Source of the DNA: Chloroflexota bacterium
GTDB taxonomy: Bacteria > Chloroflexota > Anaerolineae > Anaerolineales > UBA4823
Assembly (NCBI GenBank): GCA_030636125.1
Contig: DAOVXM010000240.1
Span: 1-5,080, forward strand
Length of the DNA: 5,080 nt
Direction of reading: 5' to 3'
Made by a program: the position numbers and the translations under genes. The notes beneath the pieces are model-generated. The model ran no database searches. It worked only from the letters and a program-made list of their open reading frames with translations, and was not told the DNA's origin. Shown here piece after piece: positions 1-5,080 of this stretch; positions within the stretch are counted from its first letter, which is position 1; each line of letters starts with the position of its first letter.

Positions 1-49
1 CTGAACCGGCAAACTGAAACCGTCAGAATTATACCTGAATCTTGAGTAT

Positions 50-171
50 CTAGTGTTCCGTCAAATGTGATTGTTAAAAAAGAATCGATCGTGAACGGAA
101 CACTTTAAGCTTTGTCAAGGATGTATTATCCTGGCAATCGAGCGTAACTTTCATCCTTGACAAAGCACTAG
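50..171. repeat. MITE-like element made of two adjacent inverted repeats
   Basis: Two perfect inverted repeats lie side by side in non-coding, AT-rich DNA. The first has 10-base arms (agtgttccgt at 52-61, acggaacact at 95-104) around a 33-base loop. The second has 15-base arms (109-123 and 152-166) around a 28-base loop. A ttaa separates the two units. The block as a whole begins CTAGTG (50-55) and ends CACTAG (166-171). The outermost 20 bases (51-70) match the reverse complement of 151-170 at 14 of 20 positions, so the block also has imperfect terminal inverted repeats. There is no room for a transposase, so a non-autonomous element or a relic of one is the natural reading. The flanking CTAG could be a target-site duplication or part of the ends; because it is palindromic the two cannot be told apart. 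An alternative is an intergenic palindromic repeat transcribed as a hairpin RNA. Neither stem is followed by a T-run, so a terminator role is unlikely. Confidence 0.6.
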
Positions 172-245
172 TCACCTTGTTAATGAAACCAGATGTTGCG
201 GAGGAGTGTCTGGGAAAGCGCGCAGTAAGGGAAGCGTTTTAGAAT

Positions 246-524
246 TTGTTTCTTGTATCCGCAATGCCGCTTGGAAAAGAATTATATGAACTCAAGATTT
301 TTTTCCGGGGGCATCCGGTGATGGCTGCCGCGCTGATCATCACGGCGATTGCTACTGCAGTGAGTGGGATGACCATGCAATGGATGAAGGGACAGTTCTT
401 CGAGACGAAGGGACCTCAACCAGCAATGTTGATCGTAGGGTTAGCCTTGATCTTGGCTCTGGTTATTTTTAGTGGGGTTGTGTACAGCGCAGTAAAACGC
501 CCGCAGCCGCACCAAGCAGTGTAG
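246..524 (+). CDS. hypothetical small membrane protein with two predicted transmembrane segments
   Basis: I do not recognise this 92-residue protein. It has a short charged N-terminus (KELYELK at 11-17), a first hydrophobic segment at about 25-45 (rich in A, I and T), a polar linker with GQFFETKGPQP at 49-59, a second hydrophobic segment at about 61-82, and a short basic Pro-rich tail. This suggests a two-pass inner-membrane hairpin. The start is unsure. The longest reading begins with TTG at 246, with only a distant AAGGGA about 14 bases upstream. ATG at 264 (residue 7) has no visible ribosome binding site, and ATG at 321 (residue 26) has a G-run upstream but would remove everything before the first membrane segment. 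The gene stands alone, faces the leftward operon, and is preceded by the palindromic block at 50-171. It could be a real small membrane protein, a degraded fragment or a chance open frame; the clear two-segment hydrophobic pattern favours a real gene. Confidence 0.45.
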   Translation: MFLVSAMPLGKELYELKIFFRGHPVMAAALIITAIATAVSGMTMQWMKGQFFETKGPQPAMLIVGLALILALVIFSGVVYSAVKRPQPHQAV

Positions 525-568
525 ATAGAACCCCCGCCAATGGCAAAAAGGAAAAATAAGCTACTGCC

Positions 569-1111
569 TCAGCCCTCAAAACGTTCCCAATCAGTCAGGC
601 TTTGCCAGGTAACCTTCTTTTTGGGGCGCATGGGCAATTGAGATTTCCCAGGCGGGGCTGCATAGCCGATACACACAATTATCTCTGGAGTCAGGTTTGG
701 CGGCAGATTGAGGATGATCCGTACTGCCTCTTTGCTGAATGAGGTCGCCGGTCCGGAACCCAGTCCGATCGCGTGTGCAGACAGCATCATGGTTTGCATC
801 GTAGCACCAAGGTCAATGTAGGGGGACTTGTCCAACACTGCAAATTGATTGGCTTCAACCACATCCCAATCGATACACAATAAAATCACTGCTTGGGGCT
901 GCTGAAACATACCGGGTGAAAACATCCGTATCAACCGGAGGGTGAGCGGATCCTGGATTACAACGAAGCGATTTGTGCGTTGATTACCGGCGGCTGGCGC
1001 CCACCTTCCAGCCTCTAAAATTTTCTCCAATTGGGTACCCTCAACCGGCCGATCACTCATTTCACGAATAACTCGCCTGGTTTTTATCGTCTTAAGAAGT
1101 AAGTCGCTCAT
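569..1111 (-). CDS. nitroreductase family protein (FMN-dependent oxidoreductase)
   Basis: This 180-residue protein fits the nitroreductase superfamily, whose members bind FMN as dimers and reduce nitro compounds, quinones or other acceptors with NAD(P)H in the cytoplasm. Visible marks are the N-terminal TRRVIREMSDRPV (11-23), where R12 and R13 match the FMN-phosphate contacts of the family; RWAPAAGNQRTNRFVVI (36-52), corresponding to the usual WAPS-N-QPWRF region; the helix around DLGATMQTMMLSAHAIGLGS (100-119); and IIVCIGYAAPPGK (144-156) near the C-terminus. The length is at the short end for the family. Its ATG overlaps the TGA of the preceding gene (ATGA), and AAGGAGA sits 7 bases upstream inside that gene, so the start is well supported and translation is probably coupled. 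It is the last gene of the operon. The substrate cannot be assigned; members of this fold also act in flavin or cobamide chemistry and in dehalogenation, and none of those special signatures is evident here. Confidence 0.9.
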   Translation of the reverse strand: MSDLLLKTIKTRRVIREMSDRPVEGTQLEKILEAGRWAPAAGNQRTNRFVVIQDPLTLRLIRMFSPGMFQQPQAVILLCIDWDVVEANQFAVLDKSPYIDLGATMQTMMLSAHAIGLGSGPATSFSKEAVRIILNLPPNLTPEIIVCIGYAAPPGKSQLPMRPKKKVTWQSLTDWERFEG

Positions 1112-1449
1112 GACTCGTTCTCCTTCAGATCGCTTTGCTCGACGAAAAATTGCGCTGTCATACGGCAGAGCTCGTCCAGGTCGGCGGTGTAAGCATCGAT
1201 ATCTGACATATATATTTGTGCTCGGGTGGTCAAATCGTCGGTGTCCGCCAGTAAGGCTTGGGTCTCTGGGGAAACACGCTCTCGGATAAACTCACGTAGT
1301 TCTTCAGCAGCGGTGAGTAAGCGCATCGAGGCGTACAAGGCGGGGTCATCTAACTGGGATCGAGCTGAGGACAAAAGGAAAGCGAAAAACTCAAGCGCTT
1401 CGGCTTCGGTTAGTACCATCGTTTTTGATTTTTCGGGAAATATTTCCAT
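1108..1449 (-). CDS. small acidic helical protein, possibly DUF6092 family
   Basis: This is a 113-residue, Glu/Asp-rich protein with no signal peptide or membrane segment, and it looks almost wholly alpha-helical. The core, LTEAEALEFFAFLLSSAR (13-30) followed by a segment with LDDPALYASMRLLTAAEEL (33-51), resembles from memory the DUF6092 family of small proteins of unknown function found in actinobacteria and others; this was not checked by search. The remainder (52-105) alternates acidic and hydrophobic positions, as in a small helical bundle. The ATG start has a good AAGGAAG five bases upstream; a second Met at residue 11 has no comparable site. It lies 15 bases after the hydrolase gene and overlaps the nitroreductase start by 4 bases, so it is made together with those enzymes. 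An accessory or partner role for the nitroreductase is possible but is inferred only from this coupling. Confidence 0.75.
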   Translation of the reverse strand: MEIFPEKSKTMVLTEAEALEFFAFLLSSARSQLDDPALYASMRLLTAAEELREFIRERVSPETQALLADTDDLTTRAQIYMSDIDAYTADLDELCRMTAQFFVEQSDLKENES

Positions 1450-1464
1450 AGATTCTTCCTTTTA

Positions 1465-2340
1465 TTATGAAGTCCAGATCAGCAAACTATCAAACTCATA
1501 CACCCGCCTGGTAGCGCCGTAAAGTTCTTCGAGGTAATAGTCTGCCTCGCCGTGGACAACTTTGCCGAGCGCATCCGCAGCGGCCGAGAGCATTCCGGGA
1601 TCGGCCAACGGCTGGCCATGCGATGGATATAGATAATCGAGGTCAGGCACCAATTCGGCAATCTTTCTCATCGTGCGCGTATACGTTGTCAGATTTGACT
1701 CGCCATACTTGGGCATTCGAGAATCAAAGAAAGCAAACAGCCACTCACAATATGTATCACCAGTTAACAAGGCCCTGTTTTTTCGATCAAAGAGCATGAT
1801 ACTTTCTTGCGAATGACCTGGTGTGTGCAGCACTTCTAATTGGCGATTACCGAGATCAATGATGTCACCATTGTGAAGTAAACGAATGTTTTCCTTTTCT
1901 ACCGGTTTGATGAAGTACTTCTCTGGATCAAACCCTGGGGGATACGCTTTCGTAAATAGCTCCGGATCAGAGTCGTAACGTACATCCCAATGTGATAATC
2001 CCTTTACTAAAACATCTACTGCATATTCATCTGCAAATATATGAATGTCAGGGAAACGCCAATTATCTCCAATATGATCAAAATGCGCATGGCTGTTGAC
2101 AATGATGATCTCGAGATCAGTTAATTGTCTGATAGTTTTAGTAATATCACTAATTCCCATGCCCGTGTCAAAAAGCAATGCCTTTTTGGAACCGATTACC
2201 AAAAAGGAACATACCTCTTGGACATGCCCATTTTCCACGAGGGCAAAGATATCTTTTGGTAGCTTAATAACTTCAAACCATGCATCGCCCATATCAATTT
2301 TGGGGGCTTTTGCCAGTACTTTATAAGCTTTGCTGTCCAT
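1465..2340 (-). CDS. metallo-beta-lactamase (MBL) fold metallo-hydrolase
   Basis: This is a 291-residue cytoplasmic hydrolase of the MBL fold. All metal-binding positions are visible: HAHFDH at 84-89 (H84, H86, D88, H89), H176 in LHTPGHS, D195 in LLTGDT, and H241 in YPSHGQP. This is the full dinuclear site of the family, in which water bridged by two metals (usually zinc) attacks an ester, lactone, thioester or amide. FDTGMG (58-62) is the typical early strand-turn. No signal peptide is present, which argues against a secreted beta-lactamase. The frame stays open for 48 more codons upstream, but those lie inside the ATPase gene; ATG at 2340 is preferred because AGGGAAA lies five bases before it and homology-like sequence begins there. 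It follows the ATPase stop by 10 bases. Composition is odd: rows counted between about 1740 and 2300 are 30-43% G+C, while the 3' end near 1561-1620 is 68%. The substrate is unknown; lactonase, glyoxalase II-like or thioesterase activity are all possible. Confidence 0.92.
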   Translation of the reverse strand: MDSKAYKVLAKAPKIDMGDAWFEVIKLPKDIFALVENGHVQEVCSFLVIGSKKALLFDTGMGISDITKTIRQLTDLEIIIVNSHAHFDHIGDNWRFPDIHIFADEYAVDVLVKGLSHWDVRYDSDPELFTKAYPPGFDPEKYFIKPVEKENIRLLHNGDIIDLGNRQLEVLHTPGHSQESIMLFDRKNRALLTGDTYCEWLFAFFDSRMPKYGESNLTTYTRTMRKIAELVPDLDYLYPSHGQPLADPGMLSAAADALGKVVHGEADYYLEELYGATRRVYEFDSLLIWTS

Positions 2341-2345
2341 CAATA

Positions 2346-2352
2346 TTTCCCT
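2346..2352 (-). promoter_or_regulatory. ribosome binding site that fixes the start of the MBL hydrolase
   Basis: On the minus strand the sequence AGGGAAA lies five bases before ATG at 2340 and overlaps the TAG stop (2351-2353) of the upstream ATPase gene. This supports ATG at 2340 over the longer open frame that starts at 2484, and it suggests that ribosomes ending on the ATPase gene can restart on the hydrolase. Confidence 0.75.
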
Positions 2353-3349
2353 ATATGTGGTGTACCAATAAACACGCTGCCTGATGATTATTCCCCAGGT
2401 CTTCCAGCGTGGGTTCGATCTCTGCACACTGCGGTATCGCAGCCGGGCAGCGCGGATGGAAACGACAGCCAGAAGGCAGGTCAATGGGGTCCGGGGTTTC
2501 GCCTTTAAGCACCAGCCTCTCCCGGTGCCGCCGCGCTTTAGGTACCGGTATCACCGACATCAGTGCCTTGGTGTAGGGGTGACGTGGGTCGCTCAGGACA
2601 ACCTGTGCTGGGCCGACCTCAACGATGGTGCCCAGGTACATGACGGCAACCCTGTCGGCAATGTAAGCGGCGCTGGCCAGGTCGTGGGTGATATAGACCA
2701 TGGTGATATTGTGCTCATCCCTCAGTCGCAATAAAAGATTGAGGATCTCAGCCCGGATAGAGACATCCAGCATCGAGACCGGCTCATCCGCCACCAGGTA
2801 TGAGGGGTTAAGCACCAGTGCGCTGGCAATCACCACGCGCTGCCGCTGCCCACCCGAAAGCTCTTGGGGATGGCGGCTCAGAAAAGCTGAAGGAGGTTTA
2901 AGACCTGCATCCTCGAGAGCTGCGCTGACCTTTTCGACCTTTTCAGCTTGACCGGAGGTCAGTTGGTGCACTCCCAGAGGTTCAGACACGGCTTGAAAGA
3001 CTGTCTGCCGGGGATTGAGTGATTCGTACGGATCTTGAAAAATTACCTGCGCCTGGCGACGCAGTTCTTTCCGCCGACGGCTGTGGGCCAACTCAACCAC
3101 ATCCTCACCCTGAAGCAAGATATGTCCCTCAGATGGCTCCACCAGCCCAAGCGTGCACAGGCCGGTGGTGGTCTTCCCGGAACCAGATTCTCCTACCAGG
3201 GCCAGGATTTCTCCACGCCTGAGGCTGAAGGAGACCCCGTCAACGGCGTGCACCCACTGCTTTGGCTGGCGACGCAGTGAGCCGATAATCCCTCTGGATA
3301 TCGGGTAGAGCTTGCGGAGGTTTTTTACCTCTAGCACAACATCGTTCAT
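2351..3349 (-). CDS. peptide/nickel-type ABC transporter ATP-binding protein (DppF/OppF-like)
   Basis: This is a 332-residue ATPase of the Dpp/Opp importer family; with its partner it hydrolyses ATP at the inner face of the membrane to drive uptake. Motifs in order: Walker [10 protein letters not shown] (53-61), Q-loop with Q105 in VIFQDP, signature LSGGQRQR (164-171), Walker B YLVADEP (184-190) with catalytic E189, D-loop at about 192-196 (SMLDV), and switch His H222 in ITHDL. The extra N-terminal stretch before the Walker A ([20 protein letters not shown], 16-35) and the DPYESLNPR motif (106-114) are typical of the DppF/OppF half. The C-terminal oligopeptide/dipeptide extension includes [10 protein letters not shown] (254-263) and a Cys set, C295, C301, C308 and C326. 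Related ATPases bind a [4Fe-4S] cluster with such cysteines, so this one may too. It starts four bases after the stop of the partner ATPase, with only a weak ribosome site, consistent with coupled translation. The solute cannot be told from the ATPase. Confidence 0.95.
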   Translation of the reverse strand: MNDVVLEVKNLRKLYPISRGIIGSLRRQPKQWVHAVDGVSFSLRRGEILALVGESGSGKTTTGLCTLGLVEPSEGHILLQGEDVVELAHSRRRKELRRQAQVIFQDPYESLNPRQTVFQAVSEPLGVHQLTSGQAEKVEKVSAALEDAGLKPPSAFLSRHPQELSGGQRQRVVIASALVLNPSYLVADEPVSMLDVSIRAEILNLLLRLRDEHNITMVYITHDLASAAYIADRVAVMYLGTIVEVGPAQVVLSDPRHPYTKALMSVIPVPKARRHRERLVLKGETPDPIDLPSGCRFHPRCPAAIPQCAEIEPTLEDLGNNHQAACLLVHHI

Positions 3350-3353
3350 TGGG

Positions 3354-4319
3354 TCACTTTTCTAAGGGCTTGGCCAACAAACAACTGCACAGGTGTCCCG
3401 GAGAGACTTCGACAACCTGGGGGGTCTTCCGGGCGCAGCCACCGCCCCCCAAGCCGCAGCGGGGCTCAAAACGGCAGCCGGGCGGCAAGTCATCCAGCGG
3501 GGGCGGATGCCCAGGTATAGAGGCGAGTTCCGCTCTGGGGTTATCAATGTCGGGGAAGGCATTGAGTAAGCGGCGGGTATAGGGATGTACCGGCCGGTCA
3601 AAGACAGTGTCCGCGTCGGCATACTCGGCCATCCGGCCACCGTACATCACCAGCACATCATCACATACCTCAGCCACTACACCCAGGTCGTGAGTGACCA
3701 TGATGACGGCTAGATTCAACTCGTTTTGCAATTCCCGTATCAGGTCAAGTATTTGCGCCTGAACCATTACATCCAACGCTGTTGTTGGTTCATCGGCGAT
3801 CATTATTTGTGGCCGGCAAGCCAGTGCCATGGCGATCATGGCACGCTGCCGCATACCGCCGGAGTATTGATGAGGGTATTGGTTCTTACAAGAAGGCGAA
3901 ACGCCAACCAGATCGAGCAGTCTTTCCACTTCTTTTTGAGTTTGATCGCGCGGCACAGCTTTGTGTAAACGGATGACCTCCTCAATTTGGGATCCGATAG
4001 TATACACAGGGTTGAGCGCGTTCATGGCTCCCTGAAAGACCATAGATATCTTACCCCAACGGTATGCTCGCATCTCAGCCGGCGAAAGTTGCAAGAGGTC
4101 GGTCCCCTCGAAGAGAACCTGGCCCTGCACGATGCGACCGGCCTCGGGTAAAAGGCGCATCAACGCCAGCATGGCGGTGGTCTTACCGCATCCCGATTCT
4201 CCCACCAGGCCCAACGACTTACCCTGCTCCAGGTGGAAGTTGAGATGCTCGACAGCGCAAAAAACGCCGGCATCAGTATGGTATTCAACGGTGAGATTGT
4301 GTACGTTTAATAACGCCAT
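3354..4319 (-). CDS. peptide/nickel-type ABC transporter ATP-binding protein (DppD/OppD-like)
   Basis: This 321-residue protein is the other ATPase of the importer, expected to pair with the DppF-like subunit under the two permeases. Motifs: Walker A GESGCGKTT (40-48), Q-loop with Q96 in VFQGAMNALNP, signature YSGGMRQR (152-159; the xSGGM form is usual for DppD/OppD), Walker B IMIADEPTTALD (172-183) with catalytic E177, and H210 in VTHDLGVV. The C-terminal extension has VHPYTRRLL (244-252) and cysteines C282, C288, C295, C311 and C313, a likely [4Fe-4S] site by analogy with related ATPases. Between C288 and C295 the residues are GLGGGG, unlike the usual varied residues at that place. The frame is open for 48 codons further upstream, but that part overlaps the permease gene and does not look like an ABC protein; ATG at 4319 has AGGAGA nine bases before it and leads straight into the expected first strand. 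It follows the permease stop by 19 bases. Confidence 0.95.
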   Translation of the reverse strand: MALLNVHNLTVEYHTDAGVFCAVEHLNFHLEQGKSLGLVGESGCGKTTAMLALMRLLPEAGRIVQGQVLFEGTDLLQLSPAEMRAYRWGKISMVFQGAMNALNPVYTIGSQIEEVIRLHKAVPRDQTQKEVERLLDLVGVSPSCKNQYPHQYSGGMRQRAMIAMALACRPQIMIADEPTTALDVMVQAQILDLIRELQNELNLAVIMVTHDLGVVAEVCDDVLVMYGGRMAEYADADTVFDRPVHPYTRRLLNAFPDIDNPRAELASIPGHPPPLDDLPPGCRFEPRCGLGGGGCARKTPQVVEVSPGHLCSCLLAKPLEK

Positions 4320-4328
4320 GCTGTCAGT

Positions 4329-4334
4329 TCTCCT
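4329..4334 (-). promoter_or_regulatory. ribosome binding site that fixes the start of the DppD-like ATPase
   Basis: AGGAGA on the minus strand stands nine bases before ATG at 4319, inside the 19-base gap after the permease stop codon. It supports this start over the longer open frame that begins at 4463 within the permease gene. Confidence 0.75.
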
Positions 4335-4338
4335 GTCA

Positions 4339-5080
4339 TTATCCAGACAACTCTTCAGGTGGCGATTCCTTGCGGGAGAGGCGACGCAGGAACGACACCA
4401 TCTTACGCTCGTCAAAGAGGTGATGTGTGCTGAGGCGCGGATTGACGATCTCTTGCACAGCATTACTCAACAGGGCAAGACCCAGGGTGACCCAGGCCAA
4501 GGCGAAGCCCGGCGGAATCAGATACCACCAGGCTCCCCTGGTGACTGCCCCGCGCATAAAAGCTCGATTGAGCATACTGCCCCAACTGATCAGAGTTGGG
4601 TCACCCAAACCCAGGAAGCTGAGACTTGCCTCGGAGAGAATCGCAAAAGATACGTCCAGCGTCGCTGAGGCAAAGATCACCGGCATAAGCTGGGGCAACA
4701 CGTGAACGGTGATGATGCCGAGAGTGCCAACACCAATGGCGCGTGCTCGCAGGATAAACTGTCGTTCCTTCACAGATAAGACCTGAGCGCGAACCACGCG
4801 CGCCATATAGGTCCAGGAGAGCAGGCCAATCACCAAGATGATGTTGCCAATGCCTCGGCCAGCTACTGCTATGATAACCAACATAAGAGCCAGGGCAGGT
4901 ATAACCAGAATCCCATCGGTAATCCGCATAAGGATAGTGTCAACCCGCCCACCAGCATAACCGGCCGTCATGCCAATTGTAACCCCTAGCAACACGATTA
5001 TCAGCGAGGCAGCAAAGCCCACAAACAGCGAGATGCGCGCCCCATAGATGAGAAGGCTGAGCACATCCTTACCGACTTCA
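4339..5080 (-). CDS. peptide/nickel-type ABC transporter permease (DppC/OppC-like), 5' end outside the window
   Basis: This is the C-terminal 246 residues or so of an inner-membrane permease that forms half of the transport channel. The frame is open to the window edge and reads VGKDVLSLLIYGARISLFVG near its start, matching the GRDVLSRLIYGARISL segment that lies well inside DppC/OppC proteins. The GTG at 5064 is therefore an internal Val codon, not the start; the missing part should hold the cytoplasmic N-terminus and first membrane segment. Hydrophobic segments follow: one right after ISLFVG, one around ILVIPALALMLVIIAVAG, one around IGNIILVIGLLSWTYMA, one around VIFASATLDVSFAILSEASL and one around YLIPPGFALAWVTLGLALL. 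The EAA-type loop that docks on the ATPases is ARAIGVGTLGIITVHVLP. FLGLGDPTLISWG is the usual DppC motif, and NPRL marks the end of the conserved domain. A basic then acidic tail of about 30 residues (from STHHLFDER) follows. Both ATPase genes lie directly downstream. Confidence 0.93.
   Translation of the reverse strand, partial: EVGKDVLSLLIYGARISLFVGFAASLIIVLLGVTIGMTAGYAGGRVDTILMRITDGILVIPALALMLVIIAVAGRGIGNIILVIGLLSWTYMARVVRAQVLSVKERQFILRARAIGVGTLGIITVHVLPQLMPVIFASATLDVSFAILSEASLSFLGLGDPTLISWGSMLNRAFMRGAVTRGAWWYLIPPGFALAWVTLGLALLSNAVQEIVNPRLSTHHLFDERKMVSFLRRLSRKESPPEELSG

Noticed and set aside
1..49. Short direct repeat ctgaaccg/ctgaaaccg near the left edge
   Set aside because: The copies are under 10 bases and imperfect, with no third copy; chance is enough to explain them.
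109..166. Rho-independent terminator reading of the 15-base stem
   Set aside because: The stem has a 28-base loop and no T-run follows either arm, so it does not have the form of an intrinsic terminator; an element or repeat fits better.
525..568. Possible transcription terminator between the convergent small membrane protein and nitroreductase genes
   Set aside because: The minus strand has a T-rich run (ttatttttcctttttg), but the best hairpin before it is only a 3-base stem (ctg/cag), and no stem was found on the plus strand. Not enough to call a terminator.
1226..1522. Plus-strand open frame of 98 codons
   Set aside because: It lies opposite the DUF6092-like gene and the end of the MBL gene, is Ser/Lys-rich with low complexity and has no recognisable domain, whereas the minus-strand genes have good ribosome sites and family motifs.
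2341..2484. N-terminal extension of the MBL hydrolase by 48 codons
   Set aside because: It falls within the C-terminal part of the ATPase gene, the translation is Arg-rich and unlike an MBL protein, and ATG at 2340 has a well-placed AGGGAAA.
4320..4463. N-terminal extension of the DppD-like ATPase by 48 codons
   Set aside because: It overlaps the permease gene, reads as Ser/Arg/Cys-rich nonsense, and ATG at 4319 has AGGAGA upstream and starts directly with the first ABC strand.
4132..4668. Plus-strand open frame of 178 codons
   Set aside because: It spans the permease-ATPase junction antisense to two clear ABC genes and has no domain pattern; it is a shadow of the coding strand.

Overview
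The window is part of a bacterial chromosome and is dominated by one leftward (minus-strand) operon that enters from beyond the right edge and runs to about position 569. In transcription order it encodes: the C-terminal part of a DppC/OppC-type permease (4339-5080, cut by the window edge); two peptide/nickel-type ABC ATPases, DppD/OppD-like (3354-4319) and DppF/OppF-like (2351-3349); a metallo-beta-lactamase-fold hydrolase (1465-2340); a small acidic helical protein resembling DUF6092 (1108-1449); and a nitroreductase-family flavoprotein (569-1111). Gaps between genes are 19, 4, 10 and 15 bases, followed by a 4-base ATGA overlap, so the six genes are very probably co-transcribed and partly translationally coupled. 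The substrate-binding protein and second permease that such a transporter needs are not in view and probably lie to the right.

To the left, a short plus-strand gene (246-524) faces the operon. It encodes an unrecognised protein with two predicted membrane segments, and its start codon is uncertain. The 44-base convergent gap between it and the nitroreductase gene has no convincing hairpin terminator. Upstream of it, positions 50-171 hold a compact AT-rich block of two adjacent perfect inverted repeats (10-base and 15-base arms). The outer ends are CTAGTG and CACTAG, and the block looks like a small non-autonomous transposable element (MITE-like) or a dispersed palindromic repeat. Nothing is recognisable in 1-49 or 172-245.

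Functionally, the transporter would import a peptide-like or other small solute, and the three downstream enzymes or accessory proteins may process it. That link is inferred from gene order; no substrate can be read from the sequence. Base composition is mixed: hand-counted rows reach 63-77% G+C in the first ATPase gene, but fall to 30-43% in the 5' two thirds of the hydrolase gene.

The organism cannot be named from this window. The mixed composition, the operon style and the repeat would fit an environmental Chloroflexota (Anaerolineae-like) genome, but that is a low-confidence guess. I see no clear case for a wholly new system; the most unusual items are the palindromic element and the transporter-hydrolase-DUF-nitroreductase gene set.
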